Positions 36,433 to 46,194 of a stretch of DNA of 64,000 bases are shown piece after piece (positions within the stretch are counted from its first letter, which is position 1; every line of letters begins with the position of its first letter). Both the position numbers and the translations under genes were made by a program. The stretch is from contig CM037878.1 of assembly GCA_021292165.1 (NCBI GenBank), forward strand, positions 16,860,471 to 16,924,470, in the 5' to 3' direction. Source of the stretch: Shinisaurus crocodilurus (taxonomy: Eukaryota; Chordata; Lepidosauria; Squamata; Shinisauridae). The notes under the pieces are model-generated. The model saw only the letters and a program-made list of their open reading frames with translations. It did no database searches and was not told the origin of the DNA.

Positions 36433-37079
36433 ACTGGATACTGCCCAAGGTCCCCCTCACTAATAATAACCCTATGTATATTTTCTTAGAAAATAACCAA
36501 GATGAAGTCATTTATTAGAAGATTTGAATTACTGCTTCACTATTTTATGTTTTCATTTTATTTTAATATACTGCTCACTGCTTGAATATCTATATCTATA
36601 TATACGTACACACATACACACACACTATGTATATATATATATAGTTCCTACACTGAAATGTCTATAAAGACTTAAGGATTTCTTCATGCAGGTTTTATGA
36701 GCAGGTTTTAGAAACCCTAAAAATCATCACTATTTTGTCATTCCAGGCATTTTAATTGTTTCTCTGTCTATTTAATTCAGTGTGCTCCATTTCTCCCACA
36801 GAGCTTTGCTTATACAATCACAGAAGACTGGAAGTTTTTCTTCCAGTCAGTGAATTCAGTGGATCTGTTCAGTGGTTTGCCATGTAGCAGTAAGTACCAC
36901 CCTTACTTCATAAGGTGTTCAAACAAGATAGATAATCAGCACAATAGAATCATATCATGATGGTGTTACTCCATCAAAAAGTGATGGAAGCTTGCACAAA
37001 AATAATGTGGTCTGTTTAAAAAACTGAACATTTATATAATGAACTGGCAAATCCACGCAAGTTAAATAATTTTTTAAAA
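36433..37079. other. Unique sequence with an AT microsatellite
   Basis: Imperfect (TA)n/(AC)n run at 36588-36642. Nothing else recognised. Confidence 0.4.
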
Positions 37080-37530
37080 CTTGTATTTTCTTTTATTTAC
37101 AACTATTCATATCCTACTCTTCAATCCTGAAAGGACTCCCAAAGTAGCTAACAATTTAAAACCAACACTTGAAAACAATAATCATTACACTAAAAGAATA
37201 AAACAATCAAACAAAAGAACATTACAGAACATTAGCAGCATTGGCAGATGTTAAAAGCAATACACAATACTAAAAACAAATAGCAAATTACCAACATTCA
37301 ATAAAATTGAGTATATGCAGCTCAAAGAAGAGTAGCAGCATAAAATCAACATTAGAGCAATAATCTGCAAACGCTCACAGAATATAACTGTCTTACTAGC
37401 TGCCTGTCTAAAAGTGGGCTGTGATAGGGCCCAGGTAGACCTCCCTAGGGAGGCTAGTCCAGATCTTGAGTGTCCTAGGTACGCTTTGCCATATTTCTGA
37501 AGGCAGGGAGGTTCAAAGCAGCACCTCAAA
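37080..37530 (-). mobile_element. L2-type LINE 3'-UTR, reverse orientation
   Basis: Antisense tail region (atcctactcttcaatcctg), an A-rich middle, then gggcccaggtagacctccctagggaggctagtccag. The layout is the same as at 20538 and 27262. Confidence 0.5.
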
Positions 37531-37531
37531 G

Positions 37532-37690
37532 GCATTATGTGTGAACCAGGTCAATGTTATGTATGCCTAGGGACTCATATATGTAACTGTATACATAACA
37601 TTGACCTGGTTCACACATAATGCTAACGCAGCTGCACTAACAAACCATGGTTTGTTAACCACAACAACTCAGATAGAGAACCCACACCTC
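37532..37690. mobile_element. Fold-back MITE with perfect 32-bp arms
   Basis: gcattatgtgtgaaccaggtc... (37532-37563) is perfectly complementary to 37592-37623, with a 28-bp loop. It is followed by aacaaaccatggtttgtt, itself a perfect palindrome. These are modules of the ctgggttca/gaaccagg fold-back family. Confidence 0.75.
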
Positions 37691-37789
37691 GTTCGCATTT
37701 AACGCCAAGTCCTGGGTTGGCTGTGCAGGAGCAAGCAAGTGCACTGCCTCCCACCCACTCTCCACTCCTGATTTCAATCAGCTTTTGGA

Positions 37790-38675
37790 AATAACTCAGG
37801 AAAATTTGGTGGAATAGCTAATACCCTGGAAGACAGAAACAAAATTCAAAGTGATCTCGATAGGCTGGAGCTCTGGGTTGAAACCAACAAAATGAAATTT
37901 AACAGGCATAAATGCCAAGTTCTGCACCTAGGAAAAAGAAACCGAATGCACAGTCACAGGTTGGGGGATACTTGGCTCAACAACACTAAAAGCAAGACGG
38001 ATCTTGGAATTGTTGTAGATCAGAAGCTGAATATGAGCCAGCAATGTGATGTGGCTGCAAAAAAAAGGCAAATGCTATTTTGGGCTGCATTCATAGAAGT
38101 ATAGCTTCCAAATCGCATGAGTACTAGTTCCCTTCTACTCAGCACTGGTTAGGCCTCATCTTGAGTACTGCGTCCTAGTTCTGGGCACCACACTTTAAGA
38201 AGGATGCAGACAAACTGGAAAGGGTTCAGAGGAGGGCAACAAAGATGATCAGGGGACTGGAAACAAAGCCCTATAAGGAGAGACTGAAAGAACTGGGCAT
38301 GTTTAGCCTTCAGAAGAGGAAGACTGAGGGGAGATATGATAGCACTCTTCAAGTACTTGAAGGTTTGTCACACGGAGGAGGGCCAGGATCCTTTCTTGAC
38401 CATCCCAGAGTGCAGGACATGGAATAATGGGCTCAAGTTACAGGAAGCCAGATTCCAGCTGAACATCAGGAAAAACTTCCTGGCTGTTAGAGCAATACGA
38501 CAATGGAACCAATGACCTAGGGAGGTAGTGGGCTCTCCCACACTGGAGGCATTCAAAATGCAGCTGGACAGCCATCTGTCAGGAATGCTTTAACTTGGGT
38601 CCCAGCATTGAGCAGGGGGTTGGACTCGATGGCTTTATGGGCCCCTTCCAACTCTACATAGATTCTATGAATGCC
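37790..38675 (+). pseudogene. CR1 LINE 3' half, decayed
   Basis: Encodes MKFNRHKCQVLHLGKRN and then WLNNTKSKTDLGIVVDQKL (37892-38104). After frame breaks come [13 protein letters not shown] and other CR1 C-terminal blocks. The 3' end reads ttggactcgatggctttatgggcc and finishes at gattctatgaatg. The polymerase catalytic motif is not included. It is very similar to the longer copy at 52985-54203, so both belong to one CR1 subfamily. Confidence 0.9.
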
Positions 38676-38686
38676 CTATACCTAGG

Positions 38687-38960
38687 TTGTTGTCATGATG
38701 TGTGAACACAGCACTCTGGGTTGTTTGGGGTTAAACAACCCAGAGTTTTAACCCAACAAACCATGGGTTAAAATTCTGTGTTGCTTAACCCTAAGCAACC
38801 CAAAGTGCTGGGTTCACACATCACAACAACAGGCGCATCCCTGGCTTGTTTCTGAAAGCGGAACCGGGTGAGTGGGCAGGAGCCAGCAAACTCACTCGCT
38901 CACGCTCAAAAACAACCCAGGTTTGTTAACCATGGGTTTATTGATTGTGTGAACCAGGCC
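38687..38960. mobile_element. Fold-back MITE (gaacccag family)
   Basis: Left gttgttgtcatgatgtgtgaa pairs with right ttcacacatcacaacaac (38813-38830). Inside, ctctgggttgtttgggg and aaccctaagcaacccaaag pair around taacccaacaaaccatgggtta. A second module (caacccaggtttgttaaccatggg, gtgtgaaccaggcc) follows to 38960. Confidence 0.75.
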
Positions 38961-39500
38961 AGTTTGTTTTTAAGTTGCTTGCTATATCATGTAAAAATAG
39001 CATATGAATCCACTTTGGACAAATCCTGATAACCGAACAGAAATGGCCTGTTTCAGAAGATTCACTCAGACCTCTGAAATTAAGTGGATATTGTCCTAAG
39101 TGACCAGGCCGCTCTTGAAGCTTCAGACCCACTTTGAAAGTAGGTTTTAGCAGCAAATTTAATACATTTTTTAAAACTCCCACCAGCAAACCTTCCATAA
39201 AAGGAAAATGCCAGGCAGAAGGCGAGGGGGAAGGAGAGGAGGGGGAGTAATTTTGTGACTGACAGCTGTACTTTCCAACCAGGCAATGACTTTACCACAG
39301 CTCCCCAATCACAGTGCTCTTGGGAAGTACATTGAAGCAGCATATCAGAAGTTTTCCAGTGTCTTTGGTGTTCTTTGCAAGTTAACTTTCCAAGAAGCAA
39401 CAATGCTGAAAGAGTTTGTGGAGTTGATGGTGGTTGTATTTTGCTATTCAGGTCTTCTTTGTTACATGCATGTGTTATGTGTGACTGTGTTATACACACT

Positions 39501-40110
39501 GGCTGGGTTCAGACAACTCAATAACCCACACTCAAGGGTTGAGTAAGGGTTGAGTGTGGGTTGTCATTGAACCGTGGGTTGTTGTTGAAATGTGGGTTAT
39601 ATGATGGTATGCTCCTGGTGGTTCCTCATGGACCATTGGCCCGATTGGAGTCCACCAGGAGAAGAACCTTCAGTGTGGTGGCTCCATTTCTGTGGAACTG
39701 CCTGCCTCTGGAGGTCAGGCAGGCTCCGACATTGTGTTGCTTTCGGCGCCTGCTGAAGATCTCCTTGTTCCTGGAAGCCTTCTCTGCTGCCCAACCACCA
39801 CTGTAATGTTACTTTGTTTTCAATGTATTGTTTTTGTTTGTTTTATCTGTTTTTATCTTTTTATTGTTTCACCATTCCATCTGAACCCAGCTGCGCTGAC
39901 AAGCCATGGCTTCTTAACCACAAACAACCCATGACAAGAACCCATGGTTTGTTGTTGGGTTATGAACTGTGGGTTCTTCACTGTGGTTTGTTATCTCGGC
40001 TGGGTACAGACAACACAATAACCCACGTTTCAACAACAACCCACGGTTCAACGACAACCCACACTCAACCCTTGAGTGTGGGTTATCATGTTGTCTGATC
40101 CCAGTCACTG
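39501..40110. mobile_element. Fold-back MITE modules split by an L2 insertion
   Basis: 39501-39600 has ggctgggttcagacaactcaataaccc and gaaccgtgggttgttgttgaa. After the L2 piece the element resumes with ctgaacccagctgcgctgac and aacccatggtttgttgttggg. A further unit at 40004-40108 runs ggctgggtacagacaacac to gttgtctgatcccagtc and folds on itself. Confidence 0.75.
39601..39876 (+). pseudogene. L2 LINE C-terminal fragment inside a fold-back MITE
   Basis: Carries RLESTRRRTFSVVAPFLWN and LPLEVRQAPTLCCFRRLLK, the L2 C-terminal block, in an open frame from 39561 to 39806 whose first codons are MITE. It ends in a T-rich 3' UTR. Confidence 0.8.
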
Positions 40111-40194
40111 TGTTATAGTGTGCATAAGCACTAGATTCATGTATGCTTTCAGATTTCAATAAAGTGTCATCTACTCCATCAAGGGTGAAATAGG

Positions 40195-40500
40195 AGTATG
40201 ATGACACAACAGCCCACCATGGGTTAATGAACCCTCGGGGCACCACAGGACATGCTATCCACCATTACGAATATGCAAGCCCCAGCCGGCGGTTGCTGTG
40301 TGGCTTGTCATGTCATCTAAACCTGGACAGCAGGGGCTAAGGGTTAAACAACCCTTGCGTAACCGACCATCTGTTTTAGGGTTATGCAAGGTTGTTGAAC
40401 CCTCAAAGAATCTGTGCTGCCTGGGTTTGGACAACACAACGGACCATAGCAACCCCTGGCTGGCACTTGCATATTCATAATGGCAGCCAGCACATGGCGC
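40195..40500. mobile_element. Fold-back MITE, long-arm variant
   Basis: ccattacgaatatgcaagccccagccggcggttgctgtgtgg (40262-40303) pairs imperfectly with caacccctggctggcacttgcatattcataatgg (40450-40483). The inner arms taagggttaaacaacccttgc and gggttatgcaaggttgttgaaccct pair within. Confidence 0.65.
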
Positions 40501-41243
40501 CTCATGGATAAATTAACCTACAATGGGCTGTCAGATCATGAGAACTGGTGCAATGTGTGGTTTCCCTAAGGCAGATTCTGTGAGAGGCAGAGGTGGCAAG
40601 ATCAACTTTAAAGGCACCTAGAACAAAACCCCTTACACCTATTTGTCTGAAATTTCACAGGCTTCAGCCCTCAGAAGGGGCTATATACTATGTCAGCAAA
40701 TTTCATCCAATTCTTCAAAAAAAATGTTTAAAGATATCTGCTCATTATATATACAAACATCACATTTTAAAGGCTCCTTACACAAGACCCCTGCACCTAT
40801 TGTCTGAAATTTGTTCCAGCTTCATCCTCTTAGAAGGGGCTACTACGCCTCCAAATTTAAAAAAAGAAGTTATAACCATTTATTGATTCCCCATTATAGT
40901 CAATGAGAAGATATCCCAAACTTTGGAAAACTGAAGCAAGGCTCCTCCTTAGATCCAGTCTTGTCTGAACTGAAGTGTTCTCTTATCCAAAGTGCAAATA
41001 ATGTTTTCCATGCTCCTAGCAAACAAGCCTAACTTCAAGCTGCAGTGTTCTACATAATTGTGACCAGCAAGAAAATACAATACAGTAGGAACTCCAACCC
41101 ATTAAATAAAACATTTCTAACATTTGGGATCAGACCTGAAACACGGCTGGGATAAAAGCCAACCACAGGAGTAGAATTCAGTACATCTCAACTCTCATTT
41201 CTTTTCAAAATGACTAGCCTCATTTCATTGTTAACATTCTGAT
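40501..41243. other. No recognised feature
   Basis: Two diverged direct repeats (aaggcacctagaacaaaaccccttacacctattt at 40612 and aaggctccttacacaagacccctgcacctattg at 40770) suggest a decayed tandem repeat of about 160 bp. Confidence 0.35.
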
Positions 41244-41297
41244 GATGCAATCCTAATCCTAAACATATTTACTCAGAAGTAAATCACACTGTGTTTT
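41244..41297. mobile_element. Partial palindromic MITE
   Basis: gatgcaatcctaatcctaaacatatttactcagaagtaaatc is the left half of the AGTAAGTCCC family. Confidence 0.5.
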
Positions 41298-41950
41298 ACT
41301 ACCCTTTTGTATGCAGATGATACAATACTTTTATCCCAAACTAGGCCTGAGCTGAAACAAGCACTGGGTGGTTTTGCCAAGTATTGTGAGGAAAACCAAT
41401 AAACTGTTAATTATGATAAATCAAAAGTACTGGTTTTCTCTAGAAAGCAAGCAAAATATATATGGCAATTAGATGATCATCTTACTGAGCAGGTTTCTTC
41501 ATATAAATATTTTGGTATTTATTTTCATAGATTATTTAAATGGACAATTCACAGGAACAGTGTTATGGAGAAGGCGAAACTGGTTCTAAAGCTTTTTGTT
41601 TTGTTTTGTATTTTTCTGTCAAGAAGTGCAGATTTGCACCTGTTACTATTCTGGTCTATAAGCTTAAGTGATTTCTCAACTTTTATATGGAGTTCTAGTT
41701 TAGATTCCAGGACTCAAGTCATCTTTTGAATGCCTTCAGACAATCTTTTAGAGGGCAATCTTAGACTCCCCAAACTGAGTGGCGGGGAGGTCCTGAATTT
41801 GGAAGTGGGGTGGTGTTCCTTGGCAAATTTGGCTTGGGAGTATACTTTGTTTTTGGTTTCTATTATGTTTCAGTAACTCTCCAAGCTCCCTTGTTTAATC
41901 TAGTTTTGGTGGATTAATTTAATTCCTCGATCCAGAAAAATCTCTTTGCT
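41298..41950 (+). pseudogene. LINE reverse transcriptase fragment with YADD box
   Basis: Translates as LLYADDTILLSQTRPELKQA, then SKVLVFSRKQAKYIWQLDDH and SSYKYFGIYF, with one in-frame stop after EENQ. YADD is the polymerase catalytic motif. The following blocks (LVFS, W.L, EQV..YKYFG) are typical of a LINE reverse transcriptase thumb. It is not CR1 or L2, whose motif is FADD. R4/Dong-like is my best guess but is unproven. Confidence 0.6.
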
Positions 41951-42199
41951 TGGTTTCTCTCTCCTGCTCAATGTCTGATACAGATGTAGCCAAACAGTTC
42001 ATTAAGCAAAGAATTCAAAATGTTGACAAAAAGTCTGATAGCTGCCTGCTTCCTGTTGAGTTTGTTTACCTTTAGCTCTAGGGTTGAACATTCCTAGCCT
42101 GTGTGAATGTACTTTCTTTCTTAAATTTTCAGTGGTCCTGAAATAAATAAGGGTTTTTGTTTTGTTTTTCTGGCAAGGTTTAATGTCCTTCCTTGTGCA

Positions 42200-42350
42200 G
42201 CTGCTGTGGAAAAAAAGGCAAACTCCATGTGAGGCATAATTAGGAAAGGAACTGAAAACAAAACTGCCAAGATCAGACTGCCCTTATACAAATCTATAGT
42301 GCGGCCACACTTAGAATACTGTGTTCAGTTCTGGTCACCACACCAAAAGG
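42200..42350 (+). pseudogene. CR1-type LINE internal fragment
   Basis: Reads AVEKKANSM, GTENKTAKIRLPLYKS and [16 protein letters not shown], with a frameshift near 42225. This is the post-polymerase CR1 block. It joins abruptly to a SINE-like tail at about 42352. Confidence 0.75.
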
Positions 42351-42351
42351 A

Positions 42352-42430
42352 TTATGTGAACCACCTTGGGTTTCTTGCAGGAAAAAAGGTGGGATATAAA
42401 TATAATCAATCAATCAATCAATCAATCAAT
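42352..42430 (+). mobile_element. SINE (family 1) 3' tail plus (AATC)n
   Basis: tgtgaaccaccttgggtttcttgcaggaaaaaaggtgggatataaatataatcaatc is the 3' end of the SINE seen at 2768. It is followed by about seven AATC units. Confidence 0.7.
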
Positions 42431-42606
42431 GGCTACTAGTCCTGATTGGCTATATGCTGCGGAACATGGGCAGGAAGGTGCTGTTGCATTCATGTCCTGC
42501 TTGTGGGCTTCCTGTGGGCAGCTCGTTGGCCACTGTGTGAACAGAATGCTGGACTAGATGGACCCTTGGTCTGATCCAGCAGGGCTCTTCTTATGTTCTT
42601 ATGGTA
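42431..42606 (+). mobile_element. CR1-like LINE 3'-UTR
   Basis: gaacatgggcaggaaggtgctg, gcattcatgtcctgcttgtggg, gtgtgaacagaatgctggactagatgg and a terminal cttatgttcttatgg repeat. A second copy lies at 54590-54755. The final 50 bp resembles the tail of SINE family 2. Confidence 0.7.
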
Positions 42607-42973
42607 TTAGAAGGTCATTTTTTAGGAATTCCAAATGAACTAAGATTTTATGTTCCTGTAATTCTGGAAGCATTGAGTCTATTGCCTATATGTTATTTTA
42701 TTGTAGCTACTATAAAGGAACTGGGAAACATTTGTTTATATCCATTACTGTATTTGGCTCTTTTCTAGGATGATCTGATGAATTTCTTCTTGCCTTTTGC
42801 TTGGGTGGATCTAAGCTTAGTGTAATATTAAGAGTTGCAAAGTTTTAAAATGTTGCTATTAATACTAGACTTCTAATGATGTGAATCAAATGTACTTATG
42901 TTTTAACTAAGACTGTTTTCATTTTATTTTGTTACTTTATGGTTGGTTGACAAATAAACTGATTTTTTTTAAT

Positions 42974-43024
42974 GAGTTCAATGGGATTTACTCCCTTGTA
43001 AGTGTGTTTAGGATTATAGCCTAA
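42974..43024. mobile_element. Partial palindromic MITE (right half)
   Basis: gagttcaatgggatttactcccttgtaagtgtgtttaggattatagcct is the right half of the AGTAAGTCCC family. Confidence 0.6.
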
Positions 43025-44258
43025 GTTGCTTTATAAACTGTACAGTATTATTTTTGTTACCCTCATATTTTCTGAAATCATTCACCCTGATTTCAAGACA
43101 AAAAAATGCCTGGGGATAAGGAGGAGGGGATTATCTATTCAGCAACAAGTTGGATAAAACCAGACAGCTCTGATATTCCAGTAATAGCTTCAGCCTTGAC
43201 CTTGGAATCTGTATTGCTTATTATTGAAGTGATTTGTGTGTGTATGTGTTTATAGCCATTTTCAAATATTGCATTAAATTATGGACACTTGTTTTAAAAG
43301 CAAGCTGTTATTCACAGCCAAGTGCATTTCCAGCCACTCATTTTGTCTAAAACCTTGTACCCAAGGGTAAGAACAGATGGTGTGTCACACATTTACATTA
43401 CATTACAATTTATTTATTAATGCCTTTGATCCAGAGCTCCTCACTTGGTTTATATGAGAAAGCAGTGAGCTTACATGCCCAACTATTTTCCCTTTCTAGA
43501 AACTCGAAGTCAAAATCCAGTTACAGTGATATGCACAGCCATATACAGGTGTGTGTGTGTGTGTGTGTGTGTTATATAAAGTGTAGAGAGAATTCTTAAG
43601 AATCTACTACTACAGCTTGTAGTGTTAGTTTTCCATACTGTTCAGTATAGACATTCAGTATTTGATACCTAGTATGTGATAGAAAGTGCTCGGGTATTTT
43701 ATATTCGCTGTTTGACAAGTGGGATCTGTCACAAAATGTTGCACTGTATCCTCACCTCCTAACAAGAGTTCATAATGCCATCCAGCCACACCCTCCTCCA
43801 GGATACTCCCCACCCCATATTCTGGGTTTCTCCCCGACTGACAATTCTATGGCTATTGAGCCTGCTCAGGCCCCATTGAGCTTATTTTTTGCTGGTATTT
43901 TTTTGTACTTCTGCAGATCTTTGGGTTTCCCTGAGTATGCAGATACCTCCTTCTTGTTTTTCTGTTGCTCTGGTTTGGCTACATAGTCATCAGGACTCAC
44001 AACCTGAGTTTAGTATTAGAAGGAGTGATAATGATATTCAGTATTTGAATTGAAAGTCAATAATCTATCATTTATGTTCAGTTTCTGCCAACTGATAGTC
44101 CATGCTTGTAGTTCAGTACAAGACAATATATGAAAGAGAACTGGAATCTGGAAATATTCCAAGCTCTAGGGCATATCATCAAGAGAAAGCTGTCAGAATC
44201 ATGGACAAGTGTTTGCTTTTCTTCTGTCCCATACTCCTCAGCAACTGTATGTATAATG
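43025..44258. other. Mostly unique sequence
   Basis: A (GT)n microsatellite lies at 43551-43572. The stretch 43394-43480 resembles an antisense LINE or SINE tail. Confidence 0.35.
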
Positions 44259-44260
44259 TA

Positions 44261-44522
44261 CAGTAATACCTTGGATTGCAAGCATAATTCGTTCTGGAAC
44301 ATGCTTGTAATCCAAAACACTCTTATATCAAAGCGAGTCTCCGGCGGGCGTGAGTGGGGCTGATTTCGGCCCGCTACGCCCGCTCGAGGTGAGCGGTTAC
44401 ATCCCTACGACTTCTTGTCTTGCAAGACCTTGCTCGTTTATCAAGTCAAAATCTATTTAAAAAATTTGCTTGTCTTGCAAAACACTCTCAGACCAAGTTA
44501 CTTGCAATCCAAGGTATTACTG
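44261..44522. mobile_element. pogo/Tigger-like MITE with TA target duplication
   Basis: Ends CAGTAATACCTTGGATTGCAAG and CTTGCAATCCAAGGTATTACTG are perfect 22-bp inverted repeats flanked by TA on both sides. CAGT..TACCT ends with a TA duplication are typical of pogo/Tigger-type Tc1/mariner elements. The middle (44342-44410) is unexpectedly GC- and CpG-rich. Confidence 0.88.
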
Positions 44523-44536
44523 TATAGTGTGTATGC

Positions 44537-44980
44537 CAGGGGCAGTGCTAGGTACCGAAAAGAACCAGGGCTCTGGCCCACAGGACAAAAAAAAAAAGCA
44601 CACATTTGCATATGCTAATTTACAGATGCTCTAAAGTTTCTGTGTTTGTGTGTCTTTAAAGGAACCTCTTTCCTAAGGACACCCCACTTTGTAAAAAGGG
44701 ATGTATGGAGAGGAGAAGGGAAGGCATTTGATTTCAGAAAAAAATCTCAGGCAGAAAGATTCAGGTGGGGAGCAGCAGGAGGTGAAGCACATGTGGGCAA
44801 AAAACCAGCTGATCCAGGGGGATCAAATGCAACAGAGATCCTCAGGGCCCCTGTACCTTTATTTCAGAAGTGCCCATGGACAGCAGGGTGGTGGGGCAGA
44901 GGGCCTCCCAGAGATTCAGAGCTCCAAATGAAAGATTCAGGGCTCCAGCCCTAGTGGGCCACCCCCTAACACCACCTCTG
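44537..44980. mobile_element. 444-bp hAT MITE with perfect 8-bp TSD
   Basis: Left end caggggcagtgctagg and right end cctaacaccacctctg are imperfect inverted repeats. The flanks gtgtatgc (44529-44536, 44981-44988) are an exact 8-bp duplication. A 102-codon open frame inside (44646-44954) has no transposase features and is probably chance. Confidence 0.9.
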
Positions 44981-45069
44981 GTGTATGCTTATATGTGTGA
45001 TGTCTGTAAATATATATATGAAATGTGAATGTTTTGTGGTGAGGGGAAAAAGCAATATAGGTCAACAGA

Positions 45070-45225
45070 ATGTCCCATTGCTCACTGGTAGAGCACATGC
45101 TTTGCATACAAAAAGTCCCAGGATTAATCCCTGGTATCTTCAGTTAAAAGGATCTCAGGTAGGAGGGCTCAATACAAGAAATGTAGACCTAAAGCATCCC
45201 CAGCTTATGGCTGTCCAGAGAATGT
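45070..45225 (+). mobile_element. tRNA-derived SINE (family 2), partial
   Basis: Head ttgctcactggtagagcacatgctttgcat (A box), then ggattaatccctggtatc (B box) and ggatctcaggtaggagggct. The tail is diverged. Confidence 0.75.
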
Positions 45226-45399
45226 ACAAAATGTTGTTGAGATATGCATATTCCCCAAGGCCTGTTGAAGAGGATTATATTGACTGGGAAATGTGCACAG
45301 TTCCATCTTCATGGGCAGATTATGTGCACATTCTCCATGAGATGTGGTGAATGTGCACAATGGATGGTTGCTATGTACGTTAGGCACACAACTCACATA

Positions 45400-45430
45400 A
45401 CTGTGTGTGTGTGTGTGTGTGTTTGTGTTT
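45400..45430. repeat. (GT)n microsatellite
   Basis: About ten GT units followed by a short interrupted GT stretch. Confidence 0.9.
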
Positions 45431-45559
45431 AAAAATGTAGATTTGCAGCACACTTTACTACATCCCAAATTTTAATTTTACTATGTGTAATAGAAACAAC
45501 CTCCTGCCTTCAGGGAAGTCCCCTCTCCACTGTCCTTCTATGATAGCCACTGTTCTAGG

Positions 45560-45667
45560 CATGTCATCTTTCGGGGCAGGTAACTCTTACTCTTGTATAC
45601 AAATTTGATGAACATCTGAGGCCTTCCTCTGAGTGCCACCTCCGAGGCAGGCTCAGAGGGTGGCAAA
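45560..45667 (+). pseudogene. L2 LINE fragment, left of the DIRS insertion
   Basis: aggccttcctctgagtgccacctccgaggcaggctcagagggtggc is the L2 region just before the C-terminal RRRAFS block. That block resumes at 49989, immediately after the DIRS element. Confidence 0.7.
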
Positions 45668-45855
45668 AACAGGCTGCTTACCTATAACTGTGGTTCTTTG
45701 AGTGGTCATCTGTGCATTCATGAACATGGGCTCTGTGCCTAGTGGAGGCCAGTTCGGGAAAGTTCCATAGCTGAGGAGAAATTTGGGGTGGGAGCCCCAC
45801 CCCCCACGCATGCCCTCTAGTGGGGCTCCTGCCCAATCCCTCAGTTCCCTGAGAC
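45668..45855 (+). repeat. DIRS inverted terminal repeat (3' side of element)
   Basis: aacaggctgcttacctataactgtggttc begins it. The stretch ctatggaactttcccgaactggcctcca and the following aggcacagagccca, read on the reverse strand, match 49914-49960, and the match continues to about 45850. Outermost ends of the two repeats differ, as is normal in DIRS. Confidence 0.9.
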
Positions 45856-46091
45856 CACCAATCACGATCCCAGAAGAGGAGCCTAATACTGATAGCGAAC
45901 TCGATCCCACAAAGGGCAGTATGGAAAGTTGTCAACATTGAACTTGGTCCTGAGAGGGACAGTAATAAGAGACATCCATACACACACCAGCTTTGGTCTC
46001 TAAAAGAACAATAAGAACAAAACATCCATCTGGAACGGTGATCCTATCAAACTCGACTGTGACACCAAAGCAGGGTTGGAGGATGGATTGT

Positions 46092-46175
46092 GTGAATGCA
46101 CAGATGACCACTCAAAGAACCACAGTTACAGGTAAGCAACCTGTTCTTCTTCGTGGTCTCTGTGCATACATGGGC
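46092..46175. repeat. DIRS internal complementary region
   Basis: The first half, gtgaatgcacagatgaccactcaaagaaccacagttacaggtaagca, is the reverse complement of the left terminus (45672-45720). The second half, gttcttcttcgtggtctctgtgca, is the reverse complement of the right terminus (49967-49988). Joined back to back, these give the template thought to complete the circular DIRS intermediate. This structure identifies the DIRS group. Confidence 0.9.
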
Positions 46176-46194
46176 AAAGTAGAAAGCTGACTTA

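Noticed and set aside
40612..40830. CRISPR-like or satellite direct repeats
   Set aside because: Only two diverged copies about 160 bp apart, in a vertebrate genome; not an array.
44646..44954. 102-codon open frame
   Set aside because: It lies wholly inside a hAT MITE bounded by an exact 8-bp duplication and has no transposase features.
45985..46190. Possible small coding gene across the DIRS centre
   Set aside because: The open frame runs through the internal complementary region, which explains the sequence better.
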